From: Allobosea thiooxidans
Lineage (GTDB): Bacteria > Pseudomonadota > Alphaproteobacteria > Rhizobiales > Beijerinckiaceae
Length of the DNA stretch: 64,000 bases
Direction: 5' to 3'
Assembly (NCBI RefSeq): GCF_900168195.1
Contig: NZ_FUYX01000008.1
Location: forward strand, 62,001 to 126,000
Shown here: one piece after another, positions 1-8,857 of the stretch
Numbering within the stretch: the stretch's first letter is position 1
Layout of the letters: each line of letters begins with the position of its first letter
Translations under genes and position numbers: made by a program
The notes under the pieces: generated by a model
Databases searched by the model: none
The model's input: the letters and a program-made list of their open reading frames with translations, nothing else
What the model was told of the DNA's origin: nothing

Positions 1-107
1 GCCTCGGCCGGCGAAGATGCGATCGTGGCCGCGACCGCGGCGACGCCGATCAGCCCAATGACGACCCGCAGACGCGGCCGCCGCAACCCAACGCAACCCA
101 GAACCAT
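1..107 (-). CDS. N-terminus of a secreted protein, cut by the window edge
   Basis: An ATG on the minus strand at 107 opens a frame that runs off the left edge (about 35 residues). It reads as a signal peptide: an Arg-rich n-region (LRRPRLR) followed by a hydrophobic stretch (VVIGLIGVAAVAATIA) and a likely cleavage near SSPAEA. A GAGG ribosome site lies about 6 nt upstream of the ATG on that strand. The mature protein is outside the window, so no function can be given. It is divergent from the phasin gene. Confidence 0.55.
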   Translation of the reverse strand, partial: MVLGCVGLRRPRLRVVIGLIGVAAVAATIASSPAE

Positions 108-250
108 TTACCCGCCTCGAACTCGTACTGTCGGTTCTGTCCCACGGCCGGCTCCTCGTGGCGCGCAGGACACAGTGAGGGGAGGTTAGGTGGATGCGGT
201 TACGGAGCCGTTAAAACTTGAACGGTTGCGACCGGAACGATCTGCGTTTG

Positions 251-297
251 ATGCAATGCAGCGTTCTCTTGACATTCATGTTGCGTTGCACAATATG
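251..297 (+). promoter_or_regulatory. Candidate phasin promoter with TGCA-type repeats
   Basis: A perfect TTGACA (269-274) sits 128 nt before the phasin ATG. The best -10 is weak (CAATAT 291-296, 16-bp spacer). The box is flanked by ATGCAATGCA (251-260) and TTGCGTTGCA (281-290), two related TGC-containing words. PHB-responsive PhaR repressors of other alphaproteobacteria bind TGC-rich sites at phasin promoters, so this could be such an operator. That last step is inference. Confidence 0.4.
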
Positions 298-402
298 TCG
301 GCAGTCCCCGGTGGTGATCTCCTTCATACGACCTTTGGGGCGGCACGTCCGGCCACTTCGGCCCATTCACTTGATGACACCCGAGGTGTCAGGAGACGAC
401 CC

Positions 403-750
403 ATGATCCAGCAGTTCGAGACCATCCAGAAGGCTTCCAAAGAGAACGTCGATGCCGCGCTGAAGGCGTTCGGCGCCACCTCCAAGGGCGTGCAGTCGAT
501 CGCCGTCGAGGCGACGGACTATGCCAAGAAGTCCTTCGAGGCCAGCACCGCCACGCTCGAGAAGCTCGCCGGCGTGAAGACCTTCGACAAGGCCCTGGAG
601 ATCCAGGCCGACTATCTCAAGGCTTCGTTCGAGGGCGCCGTCGCCCAGCTCACCAAGATGGGCGAGCTCTACACCGCTCTCGCCAAGGATGCCTACAAGC
701 CGTTCGAAGGCATCGTCTCGAAGGCCGTCCCGACCGCCCCGAAGGCGTGA
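403..750 (+). CDS. Phasin family protein (PHB granule-associated)
   Basis: A 115-residue protein beginning MIQQFETIQK with the phasin_2-type pattern: an amphipathic helical body (FEASTATLEKLAGVKTFDKALEIQADYLKASFEG) and a short Ala/Pro/Lys tail. Phasins coat polyhydroxybutyrate granules and set their size and number. The frame is open back to 190, but the start at 403 is chosen because AGGAG lies 7 nt upstream and homologues start just before this helix. The gene is monocistronic, with a strong terminator after it. Confidence 0.85.
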   Translation: MIQQFETIQKASKENVDAALKAFGATSKGVQSIAVEATDYAKKSFEASTATLEKLAGVKTFDKALEIQADYLKASFEGAVAQLTKMGELYTALAKDAYKPFEGIVSKAVPTAPKA

Positions 751-805
751 TGTCGGCAGGCTGCCGAGTGGCGGCCTGATCTTCGAAAGAGTTCAGTTGC
801 GTTTG

Positions 806-832
806 AAGCCCGGTCGCGAGATCGGGCTTTTT
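806..832 (+). terminator. Rho-independent terminator after the phasin gene
   Basis: The perfect 7-bp stem AAGCCCG (806-812) / CGGGCTT (823-829) has a 10-nt loop and runs into a T-tract (828-832). It lies 56 bp after the phasin stop and ends that transcript. Confidence 0.75.
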
Positions 833-1005
833 CTGTTGTGTGTTGCGCGCCGGCTTCCGGCTGACGCCTGCTGCGGCCGTGTGAGCGCGGGGCGGCGATT
901 CCAGCCCCGGGCGGGGGCTGTGCTAAATTCGGTTCCGGCTGCCGGGATGGAGGAACGATCGGACGCGACGCCCCCAAAAACCGAACAGGACGGGAGAGCC
1001 GAACG

Positions 1006-1674
1006 ATGCGCGCAAGATGGATCGAATGTGCCGCTGCTGCCGGATTGCTGGCACTCACCACGAGCCCCGGCGGAGCTCAGACTGCCGCCGAGATGACCTT
1101 CTTCGTCACCAGCGCCGGCTCCGGCAAGGGAGCCGATCTGGGAGGCCTGCAAGGCGCGGATGCGATCTGCCAACGCCTCGCCCAGGCGGTCGGCGCCGGT
1201 GGCAAGACGTGGCGGGCCTATCTGTCGACGCAGGCCACAGGCGGTGCGGCGGCGGTGAATGCGCGGGACCGCATCGGCGCCGGCCCGTGGCGCAACGCCA
1301 AGGGAGCGGTGATCGCCAGCAGCGTCGCCGACTTGCACGGTGCAGCCGCGAGCCTGACGAAGCAGACCGCGCTCAATGAAAAGGGCGAGCCGGTCAACGG
1401 CGCCGGCGACACCCCCAACCAGCATGACATGCTGACGGGCTCGCAGGCGGACGGGACGGCATTCGGACCGGGCGAGGATCGCACCTGCGGCAACTACACC
1501 AAGAGCGGTGCCGAGGGCGCGGTGATGCTCGGCCATCATGACCGCAGGGGGCTCGACGATTCCCCGCCCGCGAAATCCTGGAACATGTCGCATCTCTCGC
1601 GCGGCGGCTGCAGCCAGGAAGCGCTCAAGGGTACGGGCGGGGCCGGGCTGTTCTACTGCTTCGCCGCCAATTGA
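1006..1674 (+). CDS. Secreted DUF1554/lectin-like protein
   Basis: A 222-residue protein with a signal peptide (residues 1 to about 25, cleavage after GGAQTAA or near it). The mature part starts MTFFVTSAGSGKGADLGGLQGADAIC, the hallmark opening of DUF1554-type, C-type-lectin-like extracellular domains. It contains four cysteines (in DAICQ, RTCGN, GGCSQ and FYCFA) likely to form two disulphides. Such proteins are periplasmic or surface-exposed, with no established biochemical role. Monocistronic; the neighbours give no functional clue. The family call is from memory of the motif only. Confidence 0.6.
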   Translation: MRARWIECAAAAGLLALTTSPGGAQTAAEMTFFVTSAGSGKGADLGGLQGADAICQRLAQAVGAGGKTWRAYLSTQATGGAAAVNARDRIGAGPWRNAKGAVIASSVADLHGAAASLTKQTALNEKGEPVNGAGDTPNQHDMLTGSQADGTAFGPGEDRTCGNYTKSGAEGAVMLGHHDRRGLDDSPPAKSWNMSHLSRGGCSQEALKGTGGAGLFYCFAAN

Positions 1675-1916
1675 GGCGACCGGGCCTGGGATGGGAGCGG
1701 GCTCTCGGTCGATGGCGGCCGGGTCGGCTCCCGAACGGATGGGGGCATCGAGCCAAGGCGTCTCGCCGCCCCTCGGGAGTTGGTGGCTTGTGTGATCGGC
1801 GCCTGCCCCTACGCATGCCGCTCCTCACTTTTGAACCGATTGAAAACGCGGCCGGAACGGCGCATGTCTAGGGCGGACGCGCCGCCGCCGCGGCGCCGGA
1901 GGTTTCGGTTCCCGCC

Positions 1917-3446
1917 ATGCTCGACAAGTCTGCGCCGCCCCGCACGCTCAAGCTCAATGCCGCCGACAACGTCGTCGTTGCGGTCGATCCCGTCGATGCC
2001 GGCGTGACGGCGGCCGGCGTCGAGGCGCTGAAGCGCATCCCGCGCGGGCACAAGATGGCGATCGCGCCGATCGCCAAGGACCAGCCGATCCGCAAGTTCG
2101 GGCAGATCATCGGCTTCGCCGCGGTCAACATCCCGCCGGGCGAATGGGTGCACGAGCACAATACCGGCTTCCACGCCTTCGATCGCGATTACGCCTTCAG
2201 TGCCGAGGCGAAGCCGGAATTCGTGCTGCCGGTCGAGCGGCAGGCGACCTTCGAAGGCTTCCGCCGGGCGAGCGGCAAGGCCGGCACGCGCAACTATGTC
2301 GGCATCCTGACCTCGGTGAACTGCTCGGCCTCGGCCGCGCGCTTCATGGCGGAGGAGGTGAAGCGCTCCGGCCTGCTCGACGACTATCCCAATGTCGACG
2401 GCGTCATCGCGCTGACCCACGGCACCGGCTGCGGCATCGACTACAACGGCGAGAGCTTCGAGGTGCTGAAGCGCACCACCTGGGGCTATGCCTGCAACCC
2501 GAACATGGCGGCGGTCCTCGTCGTCGGCCTCGGCTGCGAGGGCTTCCAGATCAGCCGCATGAAGGAAGCCTATGGCGTCACGGAGAGCGACGTCTTCCGC
2601 ACGCTGACCATCCAGGAGACCGGCGGCACGAAGAAGGCGGTCGCCGCCGGCATCGATGCGCTGAAGACGATGCTGCCGATCGCCAACCGGGCGAAGCGCG
2701 AGACCGTGCCGGCTTCCGAACTGATGCTGGCCCTGCAATGCGGCGGCTCGGATGGCTATTCCGGCATCACCGCCAACCCGGCGCTGGGCGCGGCCGTCGA
2801 TATCCTCGTCGAGCATGGCGGCACGGCGATCCTCTCCGAGACGCCCGAGATCTACGGCGCCGAACACCTGCTCACCCGCCGGGCTGCGACGCGCGAGGTC
2901 GGCGAGAAGCTCGTCGGCATCATCAAGTGGTGGGAGGACTACACCGAGCGCGCCCGGATGAGCATGAACAACAACCCCTCCCCGGGGAACAAGGCGGGCG
3001 GGCTCACCACCATCCTGGAGAAGTCGCTGGGCGCGGCAGCCAAGGGCGGCACCAAGACGCTCTCGGCGGTGTACCATTATGCCGAGCCGGTGACGGAGAA
3101 GGGCTTCGTCTACATGGACACGCCCGGCTACGACCCGGTCGCGGCGACGGGGCAGGTGGCGGGCGGCGCCAACATCCTCGCCTTCACCACCGGCCGCGGC
3201 TCGGCCTATGGCTGCAAGCCCACGCCCTCGATGAAGCTCGCGACCAACACGCCGATCTACGAGAAGATGATCGACGACATGGACATCAACTGCGGCGACG
3301 TGCTCGACGGCGTCTCGCTGGAGCAGAAGGGCCGCGAGATCTTCGAGGCGATGCTCAAGGTCGCCTCGGGCGAGAAGACCAAATCCGAGCAGCTCGGCTA
3401 TGGCGACGCCGAATTCGTGCCCTGGCAGATCGGCGCGACGATGTAA
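1917..3446 (+). CDS. UxaA/GarD-family sugar-acid dehydratase
   Basis: A 509-residue protein of the altronate/galactarate dehydratase family. An N-terminal SAF-like domain (about 1-95) is followed by the large catalytic region with conserved cysteine and glycine signatures GTRNYVGILTSVNCSAS, THGTGCGIDY, GLGCEGFQ, QCGGSDGYSGITANPALG and GCKPTPSMKLATN. These enzymes remove water from aldonic or aldaric acids (altronate, galactarate) using an Fe-S or Fe(II) centre. A single polypeptide of this length matches full-length UxaA/GarD. No uronate isomerase, KDG aldolase or transporter is adjacent, so the substrate is open. GGAGG lies about 16 nt upstream of the start, which is rather far. Confidence 0.82.
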   Translation: MLDKSAPPRTLKLNAADNVVVAVDPVDAGVTAAGVEALKRIPRGHKMAIAPIAKDQPIRKFGQIIGFAAVNIPPGEWVHEHNTGFHAFDRDYAFSAEAKPEFVLPVERQATFEGFRRASGKAGTRNYVGILTSVNCSASAARFMAEEVKRSGLLDDYPNVDGVIALTHGTGCGIDYNGESFEVLKRTTWGYACNPNMAAVLVVGLGCEGFQISRMKEAYGVTESDVFRTLTIQETGGTKKAVAAGIDALKTMLPIANRAKRETVPASELMLALQCGGSDGYSGITANPALGAAVDILVEHGGTAILSETPEIYGAEHLLTRRAATREVGEKLVGIIKWWEDYTERARMSMNNNPSPGNKAGGLTTILEKSLGAAAKGGTKTLSAVYHYAEPVTEKGFVYMDTPGYDPVAATGQVAGGANILAFTTGRGSAYGCKPTPSMKLATNTPIYEKMIDDMDINCGDVLDGVSLEQKGREIFEAMLKVASGEKTKSEQLGYGDAEFVPWQIGATM

Positions 3447-3500
3447 AAAGGGCTTCGGCCGCTTTTGAACCCAATCGCGATCTGGCGCGACCTATGCACG

Positions 3501-3533
3501 GGGCCGGACCGCTGCGAAGCGGACCGGCCCTTC
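3501..3533 (+). terminator. Strong hairpin after the dehydratase gene
   Basis: A near-perfect inverted repeat GGGCCGGACCGCT..AGCGGACCGGCCC spans 3501-3530, with a single A/A mismatch and a 4-nt loop, followed only by TTCC. It ends 21 bp before the next ATG, so it may terminate the dehydratase mRNA or partly insulate the downstream gene. Confidence 0.5.
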
Positions 3534-3554
3534 CATTGTCGGTTGGGGACTATC

Positions 3555-3947
3555 ATGAAGACCGTATTTCTCGTCACGATCCCGCGCGTCCTGCTCGGGC
3601 TGCTTTTCCTCGTCAGCGCCATCGACGGTTTCTGGTGGCTGGCGACGGGCAACAACCTGATCCATCCGCCCACCAGCGAGCAGGGGCTCGCCTTCGAGGC
3701 TGCCTTGCAGGGCTCCGGTTTCGTCTGGCCGCTGATCAAGGCGGTGAACCTGATCGGCGGTGCCAGCCTGCTGTTCAACCTGGCGCCGGCCTTCGGCCTC
3801 GTGCTGATCGCCCCGATCCTGACGGTGATCGTGTTCTTCCACTTCGTGCTGAACGCGCAGGGCATCCCCGTCGCGATCATCGTCGCCGTGCTGGGGGCGA
3901 TGCTGGCCTTCGCCTATCGCGATCGCTACGCGGCGCTGTTCCGGTAG
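3555..3947 (+). CDS. DoxX-like small inner-membrane protein
   Basis: A 130-residue protein with four hydrophobic segments (about 5-25, 52-75, 78-98, 103-120), starting MKTVFLVTIPRVLLGLLFLVSAIDGFWW. The pattern RxLLGLLFLxSxxxGF is typical of DoxX/DoxD-type membrane proteins, whose roles are mostly unknown or linked to redox balance. The frame is open from 3465, but ATG 3555 is chosen because GGGGA precedes it and the TM1 start fits. The upstream hairpin suggests a separate transcript. Confidence 0.65.
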   Translation: MKTVFLVTIPRVLLGLLFLVSAIDGFWWLATGNNLIHPPTSEQGLAFEAALQGSGFVWPLIKAVNLIGGASLLFNLAPAFGLVLIAPILTVIVFFHFVLNAQGIPVAIIVAVLGAMLAFAYRDRYAALFR

Positions 3948-3983
3948 AGTTTCGCTTCCAGGGGAGGCGCGGCCCGCTTTCGC

Positions 3984-4074
3984 GTCATGGTCGGGCTTGT
4001 CCCGACCATCCACGCCTTCGCCGGTCGAAGGCCGTGCTCAAGACGCGGATGCTCGCCACGAGGGCGAGCATGAC
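3984..4074. repeat. Intergenic palindromic repeat, family C, copy 1
   Basis: A 91-bp element with arms GTCATGGTCGGGCTTGTCCCGACC at one end and GATGCTCGCC..GGGCGAGCATGAC at the other. The arms are internally palindromic and separated by a middle containing CCACGCCTTCG and AAGACGCGGATG. Related copies are at 21516-21606 (opposite orientation) and 57184-57274. It sits between two convergent genes. Confidence 0.75.
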
Positions 4075-4092
4075 CGTGAGGCTGGCAGCCCG

Positions 4093-5277
4093 TCAGAGCG
4101 AGAAGCCCTTCAGCCGCTCGCCGAGCAGGCCGATCCGGTCGGCGGCGACATTGGCTATGGCGATGCGCAGATGGTTTTCCTGCCCGGGGCCGAAATAGGG
4201 ACCGGGCAGAGCGAGTACGCCGCGCTCCTCGACGAGGCGGCGGGCGACCTCGGCCGCAGGCACGCCCTCGAAGGGATGGGCGACATAGGCGAAATAGGCG
4301 CCGGCCGAAAGCACGCGCCAATCGTTCAACGGCGCCATCGTCTCGCGGAACAGCGTGGCGCGCGCGTTGATCTCGGCGCGGTTGCGTTCGCGCCAGTCGC
4401 GGATGCCCTCGATGCCCCAGGTCACGGCGGCCTGGCCGGCGCGCACCGGACTGATCTGGACGCAGTCGAGCACCTTGCCGATCTGCGCGATCGCAGGCTC
4501 GCCGGCCGTGATCGCGCCGAGCCGCCAGCCCGGCACGGCATAGGCCTTGGAGAAGCTGTACAGGCCGATCACGGAATCCTGCCAGCCGCTTGCGGCGAAG
4601 ACCTCATGCGGTTTCGCAGTCGCTGCGGGCAGGAAGTCGCGATAGGTCTCGTCGAGCACCAGCCAGATGCCGCGCCGGGCGCAGAGCGCCGCGAAGGCGG
4701 CGATCGTCTGCGGCGGATAGACCGCGCCGGTCGGGTTGTTGGGGGTGACGAGGACGATGGCGCGTGTGCGGGCGTCGATCAGCGCCTCGGCCGCGGCCGC
4801 ATCCGGCACGAAGCCCGCCTCCGGCGCACAGGGCAGCGGGCGGGCCTCGACGCCGAGCATCGTCAGCGTCATCTCGTGGTTGAAATACCAGGGCGTCGGC
4901 AGCAGCACATTGTCGCCGGCGCGGGCGAGCGCCATCATCGTCACGACATAGGCCTGGTTGCAGCCTGAGGTGATCGCGACCTCGCCGGCGGCGAAGGGCG
5001 CGCCGTAGCAGCGGGCGAGCTCCGCCGCGTAAGCCTCGCGCAGCGCTGCATCGCCGGTGATGCCGCCATAGCGCGTCGCCGCGGGATCGGCGGCGGCTTC
5101 GCCCAGCCGCTCGAGCAGGGCCTGGGGCGGCGGCGCGCCGGGCACGGCCTGCGACAGGTCGATCAGCGGGCCGGAACGGCCGTCATAGCGTCGTGCCCAG
5201 CCCTGCGCCTCCGGGATCGGCGGCGTGCCGGTGTCGACGAGGTCGGGATTGAGCGAGGCGGGGGCGATCGTCGGCAT
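4093..5277 (-). CDS. PLP-dependent class I/II aminotransferase
   Basis: A 394-residue fold-type I aminotransferase. Visible landmarks are ITSGCNQAY (PLP phosphate region, about 102-110), TPNNPTGAVY (Asn181), DETYRDF (Asp209, Tyr212), the Schiff-base lysine in SFSKAYAVPGWRLG (Lys244) and the carboxylate-binding Arg near the C-terminus (NHLRIAIAN). It moves amino groups between an amino acid and a 2-oxo acid; the substrate cannot be read. The frame extends to 5346, but ATG 5277 (MPTIAPASLNP) gives the usual length. Divergent from the sirtuin gene with a 107-bp spacer. Confidence 0.85.
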   Translation of the reverse strand: MPTIAPASLNPDLVDTGTPPIPEAQGWARRYDGRSGPLIDLSQAVPGAPPPQALLERLGEAAADPAATRYGGITGDAALREAYAAELARCYGAPFAAGEVAITSGCNQAYVVTMMALARAGDNVLLPTPWYFNHEMTLTMLGVEARPLPCAPEAGFVPDAAAAEALIDARTRAIVLVTPNNPTGAVYPPQTIAAFAALCARRGIWLVLDETYRDFLPAATAKPHEVFAASGWQDSVIGLYSFSKAYAVPGWRLGAITAGEPAIAQIGKVLDCVQISPVRAGQAAVTWGIEGIRDWRERNRAEINARATLFRETMAPLNDWRVLSAGAYFAYVAHPFEGVPAAEVARRLVEERGVLALPGPYFGPGQENHLRIAIANVAADRIGLLGERLKGFSL

Positions 5278-5384
5278 GGTCCGAATGCTTTGCGGTGCGC
5301 GCCCGCTTCCGTCAATTGCCTTGGAAGCGTCGCAGCCACACGCCATATCTGGAAAGCTTCCAGTGCAGCCGAGCGGAAAGGCCG

Positions 5385-6140
5385 ATGCAGGACGAGACCG
5401 AAGACGCGATCGCCGAACTCCACGCCTTGCTCGACCGGGCCGACAGCATCGTCAGCTTCACGGGCGCCGGCATCTCGACGGAGTCGGGCGTGCCAGATTT
5501 CCGCTCGCCGGGCTCGCCCTGGATGATCAACAAGCCGATCCCGTTCGAGGCCTTCGTCCAGAGCCGCGAGGCGCGGATCGAGGCCTGGCGCCGCAAATTC
5601 GCGATGGACGACCATTATCGCGACGCGCGGCCCAATGTCGGCCACCGGGCGCTGGCCCGGCTGGTGGCGGAGGGGCGTTCGCCCGCGATCGTGACGCAGA
5701 ACATCGACGGGCTGCACCAGGCCTCCGGCGTGCCCGGGGACAAGGTGATCGAGCTGCACGGCAACGGCACCTATGCGACCTGCCTGACCTGCGGCTGGCG
5801 CCATGAGCTCGCGGCGATCCGCCCGGCCTTCGAGGCGACGGGCGAGCCGCCGAGCTGCATGATCTGCGCCGGCCCGGTGAAGTCGGCGACGATCTCCTTC
5901 GGGCAGGCGATGCCGCAGGAGGCGATGATGCGGGCGCAGGCGCTGACGCTGGAATGCGACCTGTTCCTGGTGGTCGGCTCGTCCCTCGTCGTCTATCCGG
6001 CGGCGACGCTGCCGGTGATCGCCAAGCGGCAAGGCGCCAAGCTCGTGATCCTCAACCGGGAGCCGACGGAGCTCGATCCGATCGCCGATCTGGTGATCCG
6101 GGCCGAGAGCGGGGTGGTGCTGGGCTCCTTGCCGGGGTGA
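5385..6140 (+). CDS. Sir2-family NAD-dependent protein deacylase (sirtuin)
   Basis: A 251-residue sirtuin with every core motif: FTGAGISTESGVPDFRS (NAD site, 25-41), TQNIDGLH (104-111), catalytic His125 in ELHGNGT, and a zinc ribbon Cys133/Cys136/Cys158/Cys161. Late motifs VVGSSLVVYPAATLP and LVILNREPT complete the Rossmann domain. It removes acyl groups from protein lysines with NAD+ as co-substrate. The start at 5385 is used instead of 5295, since the extra 30 residues are low-complexity and unlike sirtuin N-termini. Whether the acyl preference is acetyl or longer is not evident. Confidence 0.92.
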   Translation: MQDETEDAIAELHALLDRADSIVSFTGAGISTESGVPDFRSPGSPWMINKPIPFEAFVQSREARIEAWRRKFAMDDHYRDARPNVGHRALARLVAEGRSPAIVTQNIDGLHQASGVPGDKVIELHGNGTYATCLTCGWRHELAAIRPAFEATGEPPSCMICAGPVKSATISFGQAMPQEAMMRAQALTLECDLFLVVGSSLVVYPAATLPVIAKRQGAKLVILNREPTELDPIADLVIRAESGVVLGSLPG

Positions 6141-6146
6141 CGGGCA

Positions 6147-6776
6147 TCAATCGCGTGACGCGAGCGCCAGCCTGAGGGCCAGGCCGCCGAACACCGCGCC
6201 CATCAGTCTTTGCGGCAGGCGCGCCAGGGCCGGCCGGCGCGACAGGGCATGGCCGATGCGGCTTGCGGCGAGGATGACGATGCCGTTCGCCAGAAGGCCC
6301 ATGGCATTCAGGATCGTCGCGAGAACGATGACCTGAAGCGCGATCGAGCCCAGTTCCGGTTTCAGGAACTGCGGCAGCAATGCGAGCATGAAGAGCGCCA
6401 TCTTCGGGTTCAGCAGATTGGTCCAGAGCCCCTGCAGGAAGATGCGCCGCAGGGATATGGCCGGCACGCGGCCCGGCGCGAAGAGCGGCGCCTGCGAGCG
6501 CAGGGTCGTCCAGGCGAGGTAGGCGAGATAGGCCGCGCCCAGCCAGCGCAACACATCATACGCCGTCGGCACGAGAATGAAGAGCTGGGACAGGCCGAAT
6601 GCCGCGGCGAAAGCCTGCAGATAGCTGCCGATCGCAATGCCGGCATAGGTGAGCAGGCCGGCCGCGCGCCCCTGGCTGAGGCTGCGCGAAGCGATCAGCA
6701 GCATATCGGGCCCGGGCGTGGCGGTGAGGACCGCCGCCGCAGCGGTGAAGAGCGCGAGCGTGGACAGGTCGAGCAT
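6147..6776 (-). CDS. LysE/RhtB-family amino acid exporter
   Basis: A 209-residue membrane protein with about six transmembrane segments and the family signature TATPGPDMLLIASRSLSQGRAAGLLTYAGIAIG near the N-terminus, plus GLWTNLLNPKMALFMLALLPQF in the middle. LysE/RhtB proteins export amino acids or homoserine-lactone-like molecules by proton antiport. It is convergent with the sirtuin gene, whose stop is only 6 bp away. The substrate is unknown. Confidence 0.9.
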   Translation of the reverse strand: MLDLSTLALFTAAAAVLTATPGPDMLLIASRSLSQGRAAGLLTYAGIAIGSYLQAFAAAFGLSQLFILVPTAYDVLRWLGAAYLAYLAWTTLRSQAPLFAPGRVPAISLRRIFLQGLWTNLLNPKMALFMLALLPQFLKPELGSIALQVIVLATILNAMGLLANGIVILAASRIGHALSRRPALARLPQRLMGAVFGGLALRLALASRD

Positions 6777-6974
6777 GGTGATCCCGAGGAGACCGGCCGG
6801 GGCATGCTGCCACGGCGGGGGCGGCGCCGCCAGCTCCTCCGACGATCCGGCGGCCGGCCCAGTCGTCGGGTCGGCCGGATGATGTGGACGACTTTTTTGA
6901 GGCTGTATTCCGAATCCGCTGGGGTGGTATCGTGACAGCGCGAATCAAGCGTTGCGCGTGGGGGTGAGCGGCAC

Positions 6975-7589
6975 ATGTCCGACGAATTCGGTGAGAGCGG
7001 GCGGCCACCGATGGGTCCCATCCAGTCACTCAATCGTGTCGTGCGGCTCGATGGGCCGGTCGGCCATGCCTCCGAAGTGCCGGCCGAGGTCGTCGGCTAC
7101 GTCAAATGGTTCGACGTCTCCAAGGGCTATGGCTTCGTCGTCCCGGAGAGCGGCGGGACGGATATCCTCCTGCACGTCACCATCCTGAAGCGCGATGGAT
7201 TCAATACGATAGCCGAAGGCGCTCGCATCGTGCTCGAAGCGATCGACAAGGCGCGCGGACGCCAGGCGGTGCGCGTGCTCTCGATCGACACCTCCGCCGG
7301 CCGGCATCCTTCCGAGATGCCGATGGCGCGCACCAATGTCGCGGTGACGCCGACGAGCGGGCTGGAGCGCATGGTGGTGAAGTGGTTCAACCGCCTGCGC
7401 GGCTTCGGCTTCGTCTCGAAGGGCGAGGGCGCGCCTGATGTCTTCGTCCATATGGAGACGCTGCGCCGCTATGGGCTCGTCGAGCTCATCCCCGGCCAGA
7501 CGGTGCTGGTGCGCTACGGGCCCGGCCCGAAGGGGCTGATGGCGGCCGAGGTGCGGCTCGAACAGGGTGGCCCCGCGGCCTCGCATTGA
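6975..7589 (+). CDS. Double cold-shock-domain protein
   Basis: A 204-residue protein with two CSDs. CSD1 (about 38-106) carries [28 protein letters not shown]2 (about 132-198) carries [25 protein letters not shown]. Both retain the RNP1 (KGYGFV, RGFGFV) and RNP2 (DILLH, DVFVH) aromatics needed to bind single-stranded nucleic acid. Two-domain Csp proteins are common in Hyphomicrobiales and act as RNA chaperones. A polar N-terminal 35 residues precede CSD1. A terminator follows at about 7656-7682. Confidence 0.92.
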   Translation: MSDEFGESGRPPMGPIQSLNRVVRLDGPVGHASEVPAEVVGYVKWFDVSKGYGFVVPESGGTDILLHVTILKRDGFNTIAEGARIVLEAIDKARGRQAVRVLSIDTSAGRHPSEMPMARTNVAVTPTSGLERMVVKWFNRLRGFGFVSKGEGAPDVFVHMETLRRYGLVELIPGQTVLVRYGPGPKGLMAAEVRLEQGGPAASH

Positions 7590-7655
7590 GCAACGGGTAA
7601 GCATGCCGGCGAAACCGGCAGGCGATCTGCCCATTTTCACGCCGCTTTCGTGATG

Positions 7656-7682
7656 GCCGGCTCGATCCGAGCGCCGGTTTTT
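7656..7682 (+). terminator. Terminator after the cold-shock gene
   Basis: The stem CCGGC-TCG / CGA-gc-GCCGG (7657-7677, 2-nt bulge) is followed by TTTTT (7678-7682). It closes the cold-shock transcript before the HD-GYP gene. Confidence 0.6.
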
Positions 7683-7856
7683 ACCTTTCATCAATGGCTG
7701 TGGCTATGATGAGGCCTTCCTTGGAGGCCTCATCCCATCCTTCTGCTCGTCAGCGATCGCGAAGACCGGCGCCAGGCGCTGCAACGCGCGCTCTCGATAT
7801 GGGGGCCGTGCGAGGCGCAGGGTGGAACCGCGCCGACCGGCCGCGAGGCCGGGCGG

Positions 7857-8843
7857 TTGCTGGTCGTCGACCTCGACCTGTCCGGGCGGGGCGCGGTGGA
7901 GACGGCGCGCCACGCGCTCGCCCCACATCGCCGGGCCGGAACGCCTTCGTTATTCCTGCTGCGTGATTCCTCGGCGCACTGCCTGATGCAAGCCAATGCG
8001 CTCGGCGCCCGCGAGACCTTGCCGGCGGATGCTCCGCCGGCACTGCTGCTCGACACGGTCGGGGCGATGCTCGGCCTGATGGGAGAGGCCGGCGAAGGCG
8101 CAAGGATCGAGCGCCACTTCGTCGCCGCCTCGGCTGCGCTGGCCGATCTGCTCGACGCGGCCGGAAGCGGCGGCAGGCTGCCAATCACGGCGATCAACGA
8201 CAGCATCGAGGCGCTCAACCGTGCGGCCGATGGCGGAGACCTCAATGCCTGGCTCGACATGGTCTGGCGGCATGACGATGCCACCTACCAGCATTGCCTG
8301 CTGGTCTCCGGGATTGCTGCGGCCTTCGCGCAGCGCCTCGGCTTTCGCGAGGCCGATCGCCGGCTGATCACCGGGGCCGCTGTGCTGCACGATGTCGGCA
8401 AGGCGCGCATCCCGCTCGACATCCTGCACAAGCCGGGCCGGCTAACGGCGGCCGAATGGGAGGTCGTGCAGCGGCATCCGCAGATCGGCCATGACATGCT
8501 GGTGGCGGAAGGGGGCTTCGACCCGATGGTTCTGGCCGTGGCGCTGTCGCACCACGAACATCTCGACGGTTCCGGCTATCCGCATGGCCTGCGGGGCGCG
8601 CAGATTCCCGACCCGGTGCGGATGATCACGATCTGCGACATCTACGCCGCCCTGATCGAGCGGCGCGCCTACAAGCAGCCGATGCCGCCGGAGGAGGCTT
8701 ATGCCGTCCTCGTCGAGATGCAGGGCAAGCTCGACCGCGACCTGGTACGGGTCTTCGGCGACGTCGTCCTGGCAGGCTCGATCGCCCGGCTTGGCCGGTA
8801 TCGCGCTTCAGCTCCGGGGCGAGGGGTCGGGAAGGTCGCCTGA
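7857..8843 (+). CDS. HD-GYP domain protein with degenerate receiver-like N-terminus
   Basis: From the TTG at 7857 this is 328 residues. The C-terminal HD-GYP domain (about 140-300) is intact: [22 protein letters not shown] (His178-Asp179), [24 protein letters not shown] (GYP signature) and DIYAAL. Such domains hydrolyse cyclic di-GMP. The same frame stays open back to 7713, and the upstream codons ([31 protein letters not shown]) look like a CheY-type fold without the normal phospho-acceptor context. The true start is therefore probably upstream of 7857, with GGAGG at 7723-7727 but no ATG, GTG or TTG in frame (see findings). Confidence 0.82.
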   Translation: MLVVDLDLSGRGAVETARHALAPHRRAGTPSLFLLRDSSAHCLMQANALGARETLPADAPPALLLDTVGAMLGLMGEAGEGARIERHFVAASAALADLLDAAGSGGRLPITAINDSIEALNRAADGGDLNAWLDMVWRHDDATYQHCLLVSGIAAAFAQRLGFREADRRLITGAAVLHDVGKARIPLDILHKPGRLTAAEWEVVQRHPQIGHDMLVAEGGFDPMVLAVALSHHEHLDGSGYPHGLRGAQIPDPVRMITICDIYAALIERRAYKQPMPPEEAYAVLVEMQGKLDRDLVRVFGDVVLAGSIARLGRYRASAPGRGVGKVA

Positions 8844-8857
8844 AGGGGCGGGCTTGC

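Noticed and set aside
190-402. Upstream extension of the phasin frame
   Set aside because: It covers the promoter (TTGACA 269-274), has no ribosome site at its start, and is unlike phasin N-termini.
1809-3077. Long minus-strand open frame over the UxaA-family gene
   Set aside because: Arg/Ala/Asp-rich shadow of the plus-strand gene, a usual effect of high GC; no family motifs.
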